Source: Hyphomicrobiales bacterium (GTDB taxonomy: Bacteria > Pseudomonadota > Alphaproteobacteria > Rhizobiales > Aestuariivirgaceae). From it: DNA of 7,265 bases. The translations under genes and the position numbers were made by a program. This document shows, piece by piece, positions 5,826 to 7,265 of this stretch (its first letter is position 1; each line of letters opens with the position of its first letter). The notes under the pieces are model-generated. The model saw only the letters and a list, made by a program, of their open reading frames with translations. It was not told the origin of the DNA and made no database searches. The DNA lies in NCBI GenBank assembly GCA_025356765.1, contig JANXRO010000054.1, positions 1 to 7,265 on the forward strand, read 5' to 3'.

Positions 5826-6152
5826 ATGACACTTGCATTTGCCGAACGAATAATGAATTTGCACGACATGGAAGCTAAGGCGGCAGTGGCCGCAACGCTT
5901 CTCACCGCCATGGCAAACCCCACGCGCCTGCTTATTCTTTGCGCTTTGGTGAATGGCGAAAAGCCTGTTCACGAACTTGTGGCCCAAAGTGGAATTAGCC
6001 AAAGCGCTGTTTCGCAACACCTGACAAAAATGCGCAATCTAAAATTGGTTTCCACACGACGTGACGCACAATCAATCTATTACATACTGGCAAGCGATGA
6101 AGTGCGGCGTGTGTTAGAAGTGCTCTATGACATTTATTGCCGTGTAGATTAA
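5826..6152 (+). CDS. bigR: ArsR-family persulfide-sensing repressor BigR/SqrR-like
   Basis: A 108-residue winged-helix repressor. The helix-turn-helix covers about 45-72, with the recognition part SQSAVSQHLTKMRNL, and the wing is STRRDAQSIYYIL at 76-88. C39 in RLLILCALVNGEKP and C105 near the C-terminus are 66 residues apart, the same spacing as the sensing pairs of Xylella BigR (C42/C108) and Rhodobacter SqrR (C41/C107). These form a di- or polysulfide link on exposure to sulfide and release DNA. It has no CxC or other metal-site motif of the ArsR/SmtB metal sensors. The ATG at 5826 has AAGGA about ten bases upstream. Internal ATGs at codons 10 and 15 are possible but lack as good a site. 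The divergent sulfur operon and its own promoter are the likely targets. Confidence 0.93.
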   Translation: MTLAFAERIMNLHDMEAKAAVAATLLTAMANPTRLLILCALVNGEKPVHELVAQSGISQSAVSQHLTKMRNLKLVSTRRDAQSIYYILASDEVRRVLEVLYDIYCRVD

Positions 6153-6167
6153 ACCTGCGCTTGTTGC

Positions 6168-7025
6168 CTATTTGGTTGAGCCTGCGAGAAGGCCCGCGAT
6201 CAGGTAGCGATTGAGGAAAATGACCAACAGGCAGGGAATTGCAATGGCAATTGAACCTGACGCCATTATCAATCCATAATCGACAAAGTTTTTGCCGGCA
6301 AATTCAGGAATCATCACCGTGAGAGGCTTGGTAATTTTTGGAGAAAAAATCAGCGGAACCGCATAAAGGCCCCACGCTCCAAGAAATGTGAGAATGGCAG
6401 CCGCCGCAATGCCCGGCGAGGCGATTGGTATGATGATCGCGGTTAAAATTTTCATATGGCTGGCACCGTCCATACGCGCAGCTTCTTCCAGTGAAATTGG
6501 CAACGTGTCGAACACGCCTTTCAACAGCCACAAACACAGCGGCAAAAAAGCCGAAACATAAATCATGGTAACGCCGAAATAACTGTCCATTTGGTGCAGA
6601 GCAACCATGATCCGGAACAGCGGAATGATGACCGCGTAACCGGGAATGGCCATTGTTGCGATAACCGCATAAAAAATTGGCGTACGAAATGGAAAATCCA
6701 AACGTGTAAAAGCATACGCGCCCAGAAGCGACATCACCACACAGATCACAGTCGCAAGACTTGAAGTGATGATGCTGTTCAGCAATGCAACACGGAACTG
6801 TCCGGCCACATCCACTCCGCCAAAATGTCCATCAAGAATTCCCAGCAACCGCAAATAATGATCAGACGTTGGATGTGCGGGATAAAGATTGATTGGGCGC
6901 AGGGTGAAATCTGTGCTGGGCGTAATGCTGCTGGCAAGAGTCCAATAGATTGGCAGCAATGACCACGCCAATAACAGAGCCACGCCAAAGCATATGATGA
7001 GATTTCTAAAGATCGGCTTGTTCAT
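6168..7025 (-). CDS. Carbohydrate ABC transporter permease, MalG/CUT1 type
   Basis: A 285-residue inner-membrane permease with about six hydrophobic segments, one of two partners of a CUT1 sugar importer. After the first helix it has the MalG-like order: a periplasmic loop (about 32-80), NSIITSSLATV (83-93), LGAYAFTRLDF (101-111), and the cytoplasmic EAA loop SLEEAARMDGASHMKIL (178-194) that docks on the ATPase, followed by IIIPIASPG. The usual WNEFL motif downstream is replaced by GAWGLYAVPLIF, so the sugar cannot be guessed. The ATG at 7025 overlaps the previous stop by one base (TGATG); a GTG at 7028 is an alternative adding one residue. AAGGA precedes the start. It converges on bigR with only 15 bp between stops and is not evidently linked to sulfur metabolism. 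Confidence 0.9.
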   Translation of the reverse strand: MNKPIFRNLIICFGVALLLAWSLLPIYWTLASSITPSTDFTLRPINLYPAHPTSDHYLRLLGILDGHFGGVDVAGQFRVALLNSIITSSLATVICVVMSLLGAYAFTRLDFPFRTPIFYAVIATMAIPGYAVIIPLFRIMVALHQMDSYFGVTMIYVSAFLPLCLWLLKGVFDTLPISLEEAARMDGASHMKILTAIIIPIASPGIAAAAILTFLGAWGLYAVPLIFSPKITKPLTVMIPEFAGKNFVDYGLIMASGSIAIAIPCLLVIFLNRYLIAGLLAGSTK

Positions 7026-7265
7026 CACCCCATCCTTGTGTTGCGATAAACGCGCAGAACATAACCTAGTGATATCAGCAAAGAAATCAGTGTCACTGTC
7101 AGCGACAGAGCCATGCCGTAAGAAAAGTGAAATTTGCGAAAGGCTTCCAAATATATTTGCAAAAGAATTGGCCGCGTTTCAACACTGTTAAGGGTGAGTA
7201 CAATTGCTTCATCAAAAAGGTTGAAAGCGGAAACAGTCGCATTGGTCATTGCAACTGCAATTGCG
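7025..7265 (-). CDS. Carbohydrate ABC transporter permease, MalF/CUT1 type, C-terminal fragment
   Basis: Only the last 79 residues lie in the window, and the frame stays open to the edge through AIAVA before an internal Met at 7249, so that Met is not the true start. The fragment has the MalF-type ending: FDEAIVLT, a periplasmic stretch, then LEAFRKFHFSYGMALSLTVTL and a last membrane helix finishing VYRNTRMG. This corresponds to the usual region of CUT1 first permeases, with the common GGGP segment replaced by LNSVETRP. The EAA loop is upstream, outside the window. It is translationally coupled to the MalG-type permease through a one-base stop/start overlap, so the two would form a heterodimer. 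Confidence 0.82.
   Translation of the reverse strand, partial: AIAVAMTNATVSAFNLFDEAIVLTLNSVETRPILLQIYLEAFRKFHFSYGMALSLTVTLISLLISLGYVLRVYRNTRMG

Noticed and set aside
6153..6200. Possible bidirectional terminator between the convergent bigR and permease genes
   Set aside because: Only 15 bases separate the stops, and the nearest hairpin (GCC...GGC around 6180-6194) is three base pairs within the permease with no T tract.
7025..7249. ATG at 7249 as the start of a 74-residue protein
   Set aside because: The frame is open to the window edge, and the sequence matches the C-terminal part of a MalF-type permease, so this Met is internal.

Overview
The window looks like a chromosomal segment of an alphaproteobacterium. 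This rests on the ArsR-type BigR/SqrR sulfide sensor beside paired half-size YeeE/YedE genes, a persulfide-dioxygenase-type hydrolase and a DUF442 protein, a gene set known from Agrobacterium, Xylella and relatives. Base composition appears moderate (about half GC by eye, not computed), so a high-GC Rhizobium-like genome is less likely than a moderate-GC, possibly marine, lineage. The species cannot be named from the sequence.

Layout. Bases 1-5743 hold one compact minus-strand gene train, read from high to low coordinates: pmpA (5743-5318), pmpB (5309-4854), an ETHE1/Blh-like hydrolase (4837-3944), a DUF442/TIGR01244 protein (3924-3598), a possible 21-residue ORF overlapping its stop (3601-3536), a SulP transporter (3528-1825), cydA (1793-393) and the start of cydB (393 to beyond base 1). 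Gaps are 8 to 31 bp, apart from the 69 bp that hold the small ORF, and cydA and cydB overlap by one base. Bases 5744-5825 are a divergent regulatory region with two face-to-face sigma70-like promoters and an AT-rich dyad. On the plus strand follows bigR (5826-6152). A convergent, unrelated sugar ABC transporter operon fills 6168-7265: a complete MalG-type permease and the C-terminal end of a MalF-type permease.

How the genes fit together. BigR has two cysteines 66 residues apart, as in the known persulfide sensors, and probably represses both itself and the minus-strand operon until sulfide or persulfide rises. PmpA/PmpB would move a sulfur species across the membrane. The hydrolase would oxidise persulfide to sulfite, the DUF442 protein would handle sulfane sulfur, and SulP would move the sulfite or sulfate produced. 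The unusual part is that cydAB, a short-Q-loop cytochrome bd oxidase, directly follows the detoxification genes. Cytochrome bd is known to resist sulfide while heme-copper oxidases are poisoned by it, so the operon appears to couple sulfide removal with a sulfide-proof respiratory chain. No sulfide:quinone oxidoreductase gene is in the window. No tRNA, rRNA, CRISPR array or insertion sequence was seen.
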